Position numbers and translations under genes: made by a program
Notes under the pieces: generated by a model
The model's database searches: none
Told to the model about the DNA's origin: nothing
The model's input: the letters and a program-made list of their open reading frames with translations, nothing else
Assembly: GCA_020048055.1 (NCBI GenBank)
Contig: JAIFNA010000015.1
Location: 1-64,000 of the forward strand
Length of the DNA: 64,000 nucleotides
Source of the DNA: Arcobacter sp.
GTDB lineage: Bacteria > Campylobacterota > Campylobacteria > Campylobacterales > Arcobacteraceae
Direction: 5' to 3'
Shown: piece after piece, positions 45,268 through 54,599 of the stretch
How positions within the stretch are numbered: the stretch's first letter is position 1
How the letters are laid out: every line of letters begins with the position of its first letter

Positions 45268-46182
45268 TCACTTATCCCACCATCTATAATGCATACTAAA
45301 CTTTTTTATCATCCACATAGGTAATTTTTCATATTTTTGTCCAAGTTTATATCCCATATATTTCATCCCATTTCGCATAAACCATTCAAGTAGTAAATAC
45401 CAAGCTCCATGTTTTATTAAATATCTTACTTCTGACTTAATATATTTCATGCCCTCACCTTCAGCTTTTCCAAAACTCTCAAGTATCCAGCTTTCACACT
45501 TATGAAATACTCCTATATCAAAATACCTTTTAAACTCTTCCCATACTGTGTAGCTATGAGAGTGATAGACTTTTGCATTCGCAGTATAGACCAAACAGTA
45601 TCCAGCTAATATCATCTTAGCTCCCGTATATACGTCCTCACCAAGTATCAATCCATCTTTGAAGTTTCCAGTTTCCATTAAAACACTTTTTCTATAAGCT
45701 GCAAAAGAGTTTGAAAGTTGAGCTGTTTTGATGCCGTACTTCTTTATATCATCTTTTGTTCTTACTATAGTATTATCTGGATAATTAAACTCTCTTAAAT
45801 GTTTCCCAAACAAATTTGTATCTTCATAGCTTAGTTGTCTTCCATAAGATGCACCAACTTTTTCATCTTTGAAAACATTTATGATATTTTCTATAGTATT
45901 TTCATCATAAGGTAAGGCATCTTGAGTAAGGAATACAAGTATCTCCCCTTTTGCTATCTGTGCAGCTTTTGCTCTAGTGCCACCATGATCAAATTCACTT
46001 TGAGCTATCACTATCACATTATCAGTATATTGTTTTGCTATATCAACTGTTTTATCTTTTGAAGATGAATCTATGATGATAAGCTCAAATTCTTGTACAG
46101 ATTGATTTTTGTTACTATCTAATAACTTTACTAAATAATTCTCTGCATTATATGTTGGGATTATCATTGATATTTTATTCAT
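45268..46182 (-). CDS. GT2 glycosyltransferase (rhamnosyltransferase-like)
   Basis: A 304-residue GT-A enzyme: SMIIPTYNAENYLVKLLDS start, IIDSSSKDKT, VFLTQDALP (DxD-equivalent region) and LILGEDVYTGAKMILAGY, which is the ED motif region. The FDHGGTRAKAA segment is characteristic of RfbF/WbbL-type rhamnosyltransferases. Overlaps the preceding glycosyltransferase by 8 nt. Acts on the lipid-linked repeat unit at the cytoplasmic membrane face. The donor sugar is not certain. Confidence 0.85.
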   Translation of the reverse strand: MNKISMIIPTYNAENYLVKLLDSNKNQSVQEFELIIIDSSSKDKTVDIAKQYTDNVIVIAQSEFDHGGTRAKAAQIAKGEILVFLTQDALPYDENTIENIINVFKDEKVGASYGRQLSYEDTNLFGKHLREFNYPDNTIVRTKDDIKKYGIKTAQLSNSFAAYRKSVLMETGNFKDGLILGEDVYTGAKMILAGYCLVYTANAKVYHSHSYTVWEEFKRYFDIGVFHKCESWILESFGKAEGEGMKYIKSEVRYLIKHGAWYLLLEWFMRNGMKYMGYKLGQKYEKLPMWMIKKFSMHYRWWDK

Positions 46183-47065
46183 CTAATTTTCCGAATTTCT
46201 TTTTATAAAAATCTTTAATACCTAAACATATATACTTTAACTTAGTGATACTATTATGTTCTGCAAATACTATTCTAATTAAATCTAAACTTATTGCAGC
46301 AATTTCAAAAAATAGAAATGATGGCATTTTAATTCCATATTCACGTATTACCTGCAACCTATTTCTTGTTATGTAATATTTTCTTATTTTATTGTGATTA
46401 GTAGGGTGAAAATGAATACCAAGTTTTTTAACTTGCTCCCTTTCACCAAGTTTATGTTCTAGTACAATATCACAAAAAACAAATAATTTATACCCGTTAG
46501 ATATTGCACGTAAATTAAATTCTGTATCAACATAATCTATAAAAAATTCTTCTCTAAAAAATCCAATTTTTTCAAATATAGAAATATTATATAAGCTACC
46601 AGATGTTATTGGAATAGAAGCATTTAGAATTGAATTTTTACAACACAATTGTCTCTTAAAGCTAAATTTATTTAAAAAAACATGTTTAGTACCCATTTTA
46701 GAATCTTTATCTATGTAATGTGGTGAAAGTATTCCTATCTTATAATACTTCTCAAGCTCTTTATACTTACTAATCATGTTCAAAATATAATAATCTGGTA
46801 ATATAGAATCTTGGTCGAGAGTTATAACATAATCTATATTTAATATTTTTGCATATTTGATTCCAATATTTAAAGCTTCAGCAATTCCTAAATTTATTCC
46901 ATTTCCTAATATAATTACATTATCAATTTTAGACAGTATATTATTGATATCGCCATTATTAAAAATAACGATTTTATCTAGCTGTTTATGTATTTTTTGT
47001 ATATTACTTACTAATTCTAATGTTGGATTATATGCAATAATTATTGTAGCAATATTTTCATTCAT
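46175..47065 (-). CDS. GT2 glycosyltransferase (rhamnosyltransferase-like)
   Basis: A 296-residue GT-A family protein: ATIIIAYNPTLELVSNIQ, ITLDQDSILP (DxD-like DQDS), FFIDYVDTEFNLRAISNGYK and a C-terminal amphipathic helix. The DQDS motif and layout are those of WbbL-like rhamnosyltransferases. Overlaps both neighbours by 8 nt, so it is part of one polysaccharide operon. Acceptor and linkage unknown. Confidence 0.85.
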   Translation of the reverse strand: MNENIATIIIAYNPTLELVSNIQKIHKQLDKIVIFNNGDINNILSKIDNVIILGNGINLGIAEALNIGIKYAKILNIDYVITLDQDSILPDYYILNMISKYKELEKYYKIGILSPHYIDKDSKMGTKHVFLNKFSFKRQLCCKNSILNASIPITSGSLYNISIFEKIGFFREEFFIDYVDTEFNLRAISNGYKLFVFCDIVLEHKLGEREQVKKLGIHFHPTNHNKIRKYYITRNRLQVIREYGIKMPSFLFFEIAAISLDLIRIVFAEHNSITKLKYICLGIKDFYKKKFGKLDE

Positions 47066-48431
47066 GTTTTTGATACCTTTGTAGTGAAATTACAAGGAAA
47101 AAAAATAATAAAAACCATACATAAATGAAATAATTACTCATAGAGTTAAATCCTTGTAGAAATGTACCTATAAAATATAAGGTATGTGCAATAAAAAAAT
47201 ATTTAGCTATTTCACTATATTTACTTTTTATATAAAGTTTATAGTTTATTATAAATTGAAGTAAAAAATATAAGATTAAATAGAATATACCATATGATGA
47301 AAAGACATCTGTCCAATAGTTAAGTGCTGGTAAATCATATTCAGATATTGAATTTAAAATTTCTGCATTAGAATATGCACTTGATGGCAAATTGTCTTTC
47401 ATTAGAACAAATTTATCGCCATATCCTGTTCCCAACAAGAAATACTGAAACCCAACTAATAAAGATGTTAATGTTAGTGTAAATCTGGAATTAGTAGAAC
47501 CATTAGACATGTCTAAGAATTTAAGTAAAAAAAACAATGGGTCATTTACTAAATCGTTCATATACACCAGATAAAAGTATACGCATATAATCAAAAAAAG
47601 TAGCAATAATGATAGTTTCAATAAATTTACACTATGGCTTAAATAAAATTTATATAAAAGAAATGCAGCAATTATTTGAATAATGATTACAAAGTATCCT
47701 GAAGTCGAAAAAATCATTAATAATATAGGTAATGTTAAATAAAATAAGATCTTTTCAACCATAAAACTTTTAAATATTAACGATTTCTTTAATATTAGAC
47801 TTGCTAATAAAAAAGGTATTATTAAAACAGTTAAAACATGAGAAGCTTCAGAAGCTTCAGGAGTTGTTAAATTTATCCTAAAATACCACTCTAAATAATT
47901 AAATTCTCTAAATTCTCCAGCCCATCCTGAATCAATAATAGGATGAATGTAAGTATACAAATCAAAAAATATAGGAATCCTAAACATAACTAACATTTGA
48001 AGATAACCATATATAATTAAAAATATAGAACTATATAAAATATATTTAAGTGTTATTAGTGCTTTTGAAATAGAGTTATTATATAAAAATGTGATAATAA
48101 ATATACCAATCATGATACCAACATTGAAAAAAATTTTCATAATATTTAAAATTCTAATATCAATTTCATTATCTATGAAAATAAAAAAAATATTCATAAT
48201 TACAGTAGAAAATATCATTAAAAAGAAAATTAAAAATACAATGAAGTAAATTTTAGAATCTTTTTTTCTTAATATAAAGCTAAATTTTTTATTAAAAAGT
48301 TTCAATAAAACTAAAGGAAGTAAAAACAATAAAAAATATAAAGATAGGTTTACAGACCATCCTCTTAAAAAATTATAGAAAAATCCAATAGATATAAATG
48401 GTAAGAAAAATATAAATAGTTTATAAATCAT
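47058..48431 (-). CDS. O-antigen polymerase-like membrane protein
   Basis: A 457-residue protein with about 11 predicted membrane helices and a large periplasmic loop in the C-terminal half (around GTGYGDKFVLMKDNLPSSAY), the architecture of Wzy polymerases. Sequence is not conserved enough to name the family more precisely. With Wzx at 52750 it completes a Wzx/Wzy pathway. Sits between glycosyltransferase genes with 4-8 nt spacing or overlap. Confidence 0.75.
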   Translation of the reverse strand: MIYKLFIFFLPFISIGFFYNFLRGWSVNLSLYFLLFLLPLVLLKLFNKKFSFILRKKDSKIYFIVFLIFFLMIFSTVIMNIFFIFIDNEIDIRILNIMKIFFNVGIMIGIFIITFLYNNSISKALITLKYILYSSIFLIIYGYLQMLVMFRIPIFFDLYTYIHPIIDSGWAGEFREFNYLEWYFRINLTTPEASEASHVLTVLIIPFLLASLILKKSLIFKSFMVEKILFYLTLPILLMIFSTSGYFVIIIQIIAAFLLYKFYLSHSVNLLKLSLLLLFLIICVYFYLVYMNDLVNDPLFFLLKFLDMSNGSTNSRFTLTLTSLLVGFQYFLLGTGYGDKFVLMKDNLPSSAYSNAEILNSISEYDLPALNYWTDVFSSYGIFYLILYFLLQFIINYKLYIKSKYSEIAKYFFIAHTLYFIGTFLQGFNSMSNYFIYVWFLLFFFLVISLQRYQKHE

Positions 48432-48436
48432 ACGAA

Positions 48437-49486
48437 TTATTTTAAAATAGATATTAGACTAAAACTATAGTTTTGACTAATTGACTTTACAATATCAATA
48501 TTACGATAGGATTTTGATTTATTCATATCACATTCTAAATTTTCATAGTGAATATAATCATATTTATAAGTTAACATATCGCCAATATCATAATAATCGA
48601 CAATTGGAATAATCCCATAAGACATGTATTCCATAAGTTTAGTAGGGTTTGCAACTTTGTTCAATACGTGTTCATCTCTAATCAAAAATCCATAACTAGC
48701 ATTAATATAATATGTTTTTAATTCGTGTGGTTGAACTGATTTTATCAATATTTTATTCATATTGATATTATATTGTTGAATCATTTTTTCAAATTTAACT
48801 TTATCTCCAGTTAATATGGTAAAAGTATAATTTTTACAAGAGCTTATTCGTTGTATTATCTGAAGAATTTTATCAATATTTTGCCATTTTTGTGTATTAC
48901 CTGAATATATGAAATTGATTTCATTAGCATTTTCAGAAGATAACTCAAAATTATAATTAATACTTTGTGGTAAAATTGGTTGAACTATGTATTGTACTTT
49001 TGCTTTATATTTATTTTGATAATAGTTTTTCATACTTTCATTAACGCATATTGCATAATTCAGTTTTTTAAATAAAATAGATTCGGTTAATTCGAAATAC
49101 TTTGATTTAAAATTTTTCCCCATAAATTCTAACTCTTCAGGAACTGCACCATGTATATCTAAAATCATATTTTTAGTATTTTTATCAATAAACAAAAATA
49201 TTGGTGCCAAGAGAAAGAAATTATGTAATGAATGAAAATATATATTCTTGTGTTTGAAAATTATATATAAAATAATTGGTAAATGTATAAATAAATTCAA
49301 TTCATAATATACTAAATTATTGTATATACTTTTTTTCAATTTAAAATTTGATTTCAATGATACCTGCATATATGTTCTTAAAGATTTTTCTATCTGTTTG
49401 TCAATACTAAAAATTCTCTGTATCATACCATCTTTAATATTGTCCTTATTAGGATATGGGGCAAAAAATAGTACTTTCTTATTCAT
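48437..49486 (-). CDS. GT-B family glycosyltransferase
   Basis: A 349-residue protein with two Rossmann-like halves: VLFFAPYPNKDNIKDGMIQR start, ILDIHGAVPEE, NFIYSGNTQKWQNIDKILQI (domain 2 start) and LLIRDE-like GFLIRDEHVLNKVANPTKLM, where GT4 enzymes have the donor-binding E-x7-E region. Overlaps wecB by 8 nt. Donor unknown. The low-GC, AT-rich codon use of this and the next genes suggests horizontal origin. Confidence 0.75.
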   Translation of the reverse strand: MNKKVLFFAPYPNKDNIKDGMIQRIFSIDKQIEKSLRTYMQVSLKSNFKLKKSIYNNLVYYELNLFIHLPIILYIIFKHKNIYFHSLHNFFLLAPIFLFIDKNTKNMILDIHGAVPEELEFMGKNFKSKYFELTESILFKKLNYAICVNESMKNYYQNKYKAKVQYIVQPILPQSINYNFELSSENANEINFIYSGNTQKWQNIDKILQIIQRISSCKNYTFTILTGDKVKFEKMIQQYNINMNKILIKSVQPHELKTYYINASYGFLIRDEHVLNKVANPTKLMEYMSYGIIPIVDYYDIGDMLTYKYDYIHYENLECDMNKSKSYRNIDIVKSISQNYSFSLISILK

Positions 49487-50594
49487 TTAAAAATTCCTTA
49501 ATTTTGTTAATAATTATTTCACAAGCTTTTCCATCTCCGTATGGATTATGTGCCTTACTCATCTTTTCATATTCATTTTTATCGTCCAATAATCTTTGAG
49601 CTTCTTTTATGATAGTCCATTTGCTTGTCCCTACAAGTTTTACCGTACCAGCTTCCACAGCTTCAGGACGTTCTGTTGTATCTCTCATCACTAGCACTGG
49701 TTTACCTAAAGATGGAGCTTCTTCTTGTACTCCTCCACTATCAGTCACAATAAAAAATGATTTTGACATTAGATAGACAAAAGGTTCATAGTCAAGTGGT
49801 TTGATGAGATAAATATTTTGCACACTATCCAAAATATGATATACTGGCTTTTGTACATTTGGATTAAGATGTACAGGATAGACTATATCAATATCTGGAT
49901 TTGCTAAAGCAACATCTTTGAGTGCTTCGCAAATATTTAAAAATCCATCTCCAAAGTTTTCTCTTCGATGTCCTGTAACTAAAATAAATTTCCTGTTTAC
50001 TACTTCATATCCATCTATATCTATCTTTTTATTTTCAAGTTTTTTGACAACTTCAAGCAAAGCATCTATTACAGTATTTCCTGTAACTATTATTTTACTT
50101 TCATCAATTCCTTCTTTTAGCAAGTTATTTTTTGCTACCTTTGTTGGTGCAAAATGATAAGTGGCTATTTTTGATGTGAGTTGTCTGTTTATCTCTTCTG
50201 GAAAAGGAGAATAGATATCATTTGTTCTGAGACCTGCTTCTATATGAGCTACTGGAATTTTTTGATAAAAACTAGCCAAACTTGCCCCAAAAGTAGTAGT
50301 TGTATCCCCATGAACAAACACCAAATCAGGCAAATATGATTTATAAATATCTCTAAGCCCCAGTAAAACATTACTTGTAATATCATATAAATCTTGATTT
50401 GGTTTCATAAGATTCAAATCAAAATCAGGCTTAATATCAAAAAGCTCCAAAACTTGATCAAGCATTTGTCTATGCTGAGCGGTTACACATACCTTGACAT
50501 CAAATGTATCATACTTTTGAAACTCTTTTATAAGCGGAGCCATTTTTATAGCCTCTGGACGAGTTCCGAAGATAAATAATATAGACTTCATCAT
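49479..50594 (-). CDS. wecB: UDP-GlcNAc 2-epimerase (non-hydrolysing)
   Basis: Interconverts UDP-GlcNAc and UDP-ManNAc. The 371-residue protein has FGTRPEAIKMAPLI at the start, VHGDTTTTFGASLASFY, HIEAGLRT, TGHRRENFG, and the C-terminal TDSGGVQEEAPSLGKPVLV / TERPEAVEAG block. All family motifs are intact. WecC-type dehydrogenase is not in the window, so ManNAc itself or a later derivative may be used. Confidence 0.95.
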   Translation of the reverse strand: MMKSILFIFGTRPEAIKMAPLIKEFQKYDTFDVKVCVTAQHRQMLDQVLELFDIKPDFDLNLMKPNQDLYDITSNVLLGLRDIYKSYLPDLVFVHGDTTTTFGASLASFYQKIPVAHIEAGLRTNDIYSPFPEEINRQLTSKIATYHFAPTKVAKNNLLKEGIDESKIIVTGNTVIDALLEVVKKLENKKIDIDGYEVVNRKFILVTGHRRENFGDGFLNICEALKDVALANPDIDIVYPVHLNPNVQKPVYHILDSVQNIYLIKPLDYEPFVYLMSKSFFIVTDSGGVQEEAPSLGKPVLVMRDTTERPEAVEAGTVKLVGTSKWTIIKEAQRLLDDKNEYEKMSKAHNPYGDGKACEIIINKIKEFLNE

Positions 50595-51541
50595 TACATT
50601 AACCTTTCTTTTAATCTTTTGTTTAATCTAATAATTCTATTAATAATCCTTATACTTTTAATGCCAAAAAAATTATTAATATAACTCAGTATATAATTTG
50701 CAGTTTTCTTATATCCATATTCTTTCATTGTGTGAATTTCCAATTTAGTAATTTTATGATTTGATAACACAAATAACATTATTTCAGATCTTAGTCTAGA
50801 TATACTATTATTTTCATCGTTATGAAAATAAAGCTTGATTAAATTTCCGAGTCCATGGATAAAAACTTCATAATGATTGTAAGTTGGGGGATTTGCATCA
50901 TTCGCTGTTACAATAGGATTTGCGAAATAATATATTTTATTACTTTTTTTAAGTGCATCAAACATTATTGCTAAATGCATAAAATACATTCCTTTAGCCA
51001 TATTCAAATTATCACTATTATAATTTATCAAATCAGTTTTAATAACTAAAGATGACATAAATGTAATTTTTTCACCGAGTAAATCGAAAATATTATAAAT
51101 ACTCAAGTTCATTCTACTCCTACTTAGAGAATATGCATTATATTGACGATTTGCTTTTAATAGCTCTACTTTATAGTTACAAAAAATTCCATCAGGTAGA
51201 TTCTTATTAATATCTTCCAACAATAAAAACAAATTTTTTTCAATTACAATGTCATCATCGCCTAAAAACAATATATATTCTGTATTAGCTTGCTTAGAAA
51301 CTTGTAATATATTTCCATCAAATCCTATATTTGTTTCATTTCTACTATAATGCAAAAATTCATATTTAGCCATCCATTTTTGCATAACCTCTGATGTATT
51401 GTCTGTTGAGGCATTATCCGATACAAATATTTGAATGTTGTATTTTTCTACCATTGGGATATGCATTTCTAGGCTATAGTCTAAAAAGTCAGCTCTATTG
51501 TATGTTGGGATACATATCGATAGTTGTTTATTTGCTTCCAT
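50594..51541 (-). CDS. GT2 glycosyltransferase
   Basis: A 315-residue GT-A enzyme: LSICIPTYNRADFLDYSL start, IFVSDNASTDNTSEVM, YILFLGDDDIV (the DxD metal motif DDD). The remainder shows no diagnostic subfamily motif. Starts at ATG 51541 and abuts wecB (stop and start adjacent). Donor and acceptor unknown. Confidence 0.85.
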   Translation of the reverse strand: MEANKQLSICIPTYNRADFLDYSLEMHIPMVEKYNIQIFVSDNASTDNTSEVMQKWMAKYEFLHYSRNETNIGFDGNILQVSKQANTEYILFLGDDDIVIEKNLFLLLEDINKNLPDGIFCNYKVELLKANRQYNAYSLSRSRMNLSIYNIFDLLGEKITFMSSLVIKTDLINYNSDNLNMAKGMYFMHLAIMFDALKKSNKIYYFANPIVTANDANPPTYNHYEVFIHGLGNLIKLYFHNDENNSISRLRSEIMLFVLSNHKITKLEIHTMKEYGYKKTANYILSYINNFFGIKSIRIINRIIRLNKRLKERLM

Positions 51542-51578
51542 TAATTATTAATTCCTTTTATATTTTTGGTTTTCTTTA

Positions 51579-52189
51579 TCAACTTATCACTTCCCAGTAT
51601 CCTGATTTTGTACTTCCTACTCTTTTGAGCTTATCCTCTTTTTTTAGATTTGCTATATGCTCTTTGACAGTATCAACATTTTTATTCAATATAGCAGCAA
51701 TCTCTTTCAAGGAGTAATTTTTATTTTCACTTAACAATGCCAATATCCTTTCTTTTGTATTTTCTTGGGGGTTTCTTGGGCTTTATAAAAAGTTGTTCTT
51801 ACAGCCGTCCATTCGTACTCAAAAGTAGGTTTTGGGAGTCCATATTCTACACATTCATTTATGATATTTAAAGTACCTTTCCCCCAATTTTCAATGAAAC
51901 CAGCTTTGTAAAACACAGAAGCAATAGTTGAATTGAAAGGTTTTGATTGATGTGGCTTATCAAATCTTTCTATAGGTACTTCTTGACTTAAAGTAGCTCC
52001 GTTGTACATCACAAGTTTGTCATCATAAACTTTTATTTGTAAATTACTAATAACATTTATTTTACTTTTTATATTATTTTCATTAATTGGAAGGTTATTC
52101 AGGAGCTGTTTATGTGGCTGCATTAATTCATAATTCCTTTTTATATCTTTACTAATATTTTTTTCATTTAAGTGTTGCTTTTGTTTCAT
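51579..52189 (-). pseudogene. AlbA_2/HATPase_c_4 regulator C-terminal remnant
   Basis: Minus strand contains NGATLSQEVPIERFDKPHQS and SVFYKAGFIENWGKGTLNII, the C-terminal ATPase-like part of AlbA_2-domain regulators (RecG-related helix-turn-helix proteins). A frameshift in a C5 run (plus-strand G5 at 51767-51771; 6 expected) separates it from the winged-helix tail ERILALLSENKNYSLKEIAA ... GSTKSGYWEVIS ending at 51579. The N-terminal AlbA domain is missing and a short unrelated head takes its place. Confidence 0.75.
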
Positions 52190-52442
52190 TTATAAAGTTA
52201 CTGTGATTATGTGGAATTCCTTCTTGATACAGTGTATCTGGGCAAAAATCTTGACCATTTTGCCATTGCACACTCCCCATAAAAGGTTTAACTGTTTGAA
52301 AATAACTTTTGTCTTTGAGTTGTTTAAAAAATCCTTTATCGAGATAAGGTTTGACATCAAAAAGTTTTACTTCATCATTATCAAAAGTAACGATAATATT
52401 ATAATTATCTGTTGGTTTTACATTTTTCACTCTTGCATACAT
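52164..52442 (-). CDS. DUF2442 protein
   Basis: A 92-residue protein matching DUF2442: FDNDEVKLFDVKPYL, GFFKQLKD, FQTVKPFMGSVQWQNGQDFC, PDTLY. Start set at ATG 52442 after AGGAG rather than the GTG at 52445. It is 9 nt downstream of DUF4160, a pairing common in bacterial genomes and often listed with toxin-antitoxin-like modules; function unproven. Its 3' end overlaps the AlbA remnant. Confidence 0.85.
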   Translation of the reverse strand: MYARVKNVKPTDNYNIIVTFDNDEVKLFDVKPYLDKGFFKQLKDKSYFQTVKPFMGSVQWQNGQDFCPDTLYQEGIPHNHSNFINETKATLK

Positions 52443-52451
52443 CACAAACTC

Positions 52452-52721
52452 CTACTTCAAAGGGTCGATTTTAAACACTTCTTCACCATTTATAGCCAAT
52501 TCCCAATCAGCCATAAGTTCATCTTGATGAATCTCAATCCAAGCCTCAATAAGTTTTCGCTTGCTTGTTTTTATTTCACCTTCAATAATTTTACCATCTG
52601 GTATAGAAAATATAGCTTCATCACCTTGATATTTTATATGCACATGAGGTAAATTGTGTTTTTTATTATCAAAATAATACATCGATACGATAATCCCATA
52701 AAACATCGCTATAACTGCCAT
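52452..52721 (-). CDS. DUF4160 protein
   Basis: An 89-residue protein: IIVSMYYFDNKKHNLPHVHI is the DUF4160 hallmark (H-x-PHxH), then DGEI-like region DGKIIEGEIKTSKRKLIEAW and WIEIHQDELMADWELA. Strong ribosome site AAAGGAG. Forms a two-gene module with DUF2442. Inserted between Wzx and the AlbA remnant. Confidence 0.85.
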   Translation of the reverse strand: MAVIAMFYGIIVSMYYFDNKKHNLPHVHIKYQGDEAIFSIPDGKIIEGEIKTSKRKLIEAWIEIHQDELMADWELAINGEEVFKIDPLK

Positions 52722-52749
52722 CTGAAACTCCTTTTAAATCTTATTTTCA

Positions 52750-54084
52750 TTATATTTTAATGATAATCTCATCTTTATCATCCTTGTGATTTTTATATCT
52801 TCTAAAAATCACCAAAACCCACGGCATTCCCCAAATAAAGCTACTTAAGAAACCTAAGAAAAAATACTCAAAAGGTAAATAAATAGCGATAAGCAAAGTA
52901 ACTAAACTAATATATATTCCACTCAAAAATGAGGGAATCACAAGCGGTTCTTCCTTGTGGGCTCTCATATAAATAGCTAAACTATTTATGATAATTTGCA
53001 ACAACCATGCAGAAGAGATTATCATCAGTGAAAATGGGCTCACAAGTCTTTCATCAAATGGCACATATTCTTTGAAAAGTGTGATTATCATAAAAAGTGT
53101 GATTATTCCAAAAATGTACGTAACAACCGATAAAATCAAGTGTTTTTTAAAAATAGGGTCAAGTGTTGCATAATCTTTTTGACTCACTAACATATTTATT
53201 TTTGGGATGATGATAGTCATCCAAATATTTGATATACCAAAAATAGCTGTACAAACTGCGATACTTAGCCCAACTTGCCCAGCTTCTATAGTCCCATAAT
53301 AATGAAATGCAATAGGGGTAAAAATAGAAAATATAAAATAACCACTTGCCCAACTAATAGCGTATTTTCCAACCAGAGGCAATATCTCAGTTTTCCAATC
53401 ATGCAATGCTTCTATGCCGATAACATAGAGCTGTTTTAGCATATCTGTATATCTGTACAAAATAAGCATCGTACCAATTAATGCTCCAACAAAAAGGGAA
53501 ACTGCCAAAGCATAAAGTTCTGTTCCTAGAAGTAGTAAACAAACTGTTGATACCACAGTAGTTAGTGAGATGAGAAATCGTATTTTCTGAACTTCTCCAA
53601 CACTATTACATCCTTCTATAAAAGAAAGCAACATACTATTTACAAAAACAAATACAGAAGCTAAACCATATATCACCCATGGTTTTACCCAATCTATATC
53701 TGTTTGTTTTTGATCAAGTATAAAAAATCCAACTACCAGAATAATAGGAAATGCTACAAGTCCCATACCTGCAGACCATTTTATAGCAAATCTTAGCAAT
53801 GTAGCCAATCTATCCAAATGTTTTTGACTACCTGACAATGTTTTGTCTGATTCAAATTTCAAATATGCAAATTCATGAGCTGAAAACTGAAGTAAAATAG
53901 TTGAAAATCCCATATCGGCAAACACAGCCAAAGCTGCCAGACTCACAAATGTATACCAATACCCTTGTGCTTCTGCACTAAGATATAAGGGTATAAGTAT
54001 CAGCATCAAAGGACCTGAAAAAAGTCTCCAAATCTGATTTATAGCAGTATGTCGGAAATCGTGACTTAGGATAGTTTTTAGCAT
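52750..54084 (-). CDS. Wzx-like polysaccharide flippase
   Basis: A 444-residue protein with about 12 predicted membrane helices in two bundles, of the MATE/MVF polysaccharide-export type (LIPLYLSAEAQGYWYTFVSL near the start, IIIPKINMLVSQKDYATL between bundles). Flips the lipid-linked repeat unit across the inner membrane. Its start overlaps the gene upstream (54078) by 7 nt. Specificity unknown. Confidence 0.85.
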   Translation of the reverse strand: MLKTILSHDFRHTAINQIWRLFSGPLMLILIPLYLSAEAQGYWYTFVSLAALAVFADMGFSTILLQFSAHEFAYLKFESDKTLSGSQKHLDRLATLLRFAIKWSAGMGLVAFPIILVVGFFILDQKQTDIDWVKPWVIYGLASVFVFVNSMLLSFIEGCNSVGEVQKIRFLISLTTVVSTVCLLLLGTELYALAVSLFVGALIGTMLILYRYTDMLKQLYVIGIEALHDWKTEILPLVGKYAISWASGYFIFSIFTPIAFHYYGTIEAGQVGLSIAVCTAIFGISNIWMTIIIPKINMLVSQKDYATLDPIFKKHLILSVVTYIFGIITLFMIITLFKEYVPFDERLVSPFSLMIISSAWLLQIIINSLAIYMRAHKEEPLVIPSFLSGIYISLVTLLIAIYLPFEYFFLGFLSSFIWGMPWVLVIFRRYKNHKDDKDEIIIKI

Positions 54085-54599
54085 ACTTGTCCTATTAGTT
54101 TGTATTTTTTTGCTCTGCTTTCATTGAGTACTAAGATATGAGAATAATCTATATCCCATATCTTTCTTTCTACTTCTAAAGACTTTCGAAATTTTTGATT
54201 AATTTGTTCAAGTACTTGGTCTGGAATAGTTGGTATCACTAATATTAATTTGATTGGAAGCTTTAAATTACTTAAGCTTTTTAGATTTTTTACCAAAGAA
54301 CTTTGAAGCAAAGAATGTCTTCCAGAAACTAAACTAAACCATAAACTCAAAGAGTGAACCATCTTAAGTTTAATCTCTTCAAAAAAAATATCAGATTCTC
54401 TTGGTATCGAACTTTTGGCTTCTACAAATAAAATGGCAGGTTTTATACTCTCTTGTTTCAATACAAACTCCACTTTATTGATACCATCACCGTAATTTAA
54501 ATCTGTCAAAAGTTTCTCTATTTGAAAAATATTTTCTAAGGCAAATTCCCCAAATAACACTCCAGATTCACTTATGGAAATTTTATTCATCCATGCCAA
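54078..54599 (-). CDS. Possible PD-(D/E)xK nuclease-like partner of the AAA ATPase
   Basis: A 173-residue cytoplasmic protein, family not recognised. INKVEFVLKQ followed by AILFVEAKSSIP has the spacing of a PD-(D/E)xK nuclease core (beta-strand, then ExK), and a following helix fits. A second alpha/beta segment (PIKLILVIPTIPD) ends the fold. Its 5' end overlaps the AAA ATPase stop by 17 nt, so they are co-translated. A two-gene anti-phage or nuclease system is inferred. Not proven: no catalytic test is possible by eye. Confidence 0.5.
   Translation of the reverse strand: MAWMNKISISESGVLFGEFALENIFQIEKLLTDLNYGDGINKVEFVLKQESIKPAILFVEAKSSIPRESDIFFEEIKLKMVHSLSLWFSLVSGRHSLLQSSLVKNLKSLSNLKLPIKLILVIPTIPDQVLEQINQKFRKSLEVERKIWDIDYSHILVLNESRAKKYKLIGQVC

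Noticed and set aside
41600-52200. All frameshifts explained as homopolymer sequencing errors
   Set aside because: Several lie in short runs typical of such errors and need checking, but long core genes (for example 1249 codons at 20395) are intact, and other remnants show in-frame stops or missing domains. Real decay or switching is at least part of it.
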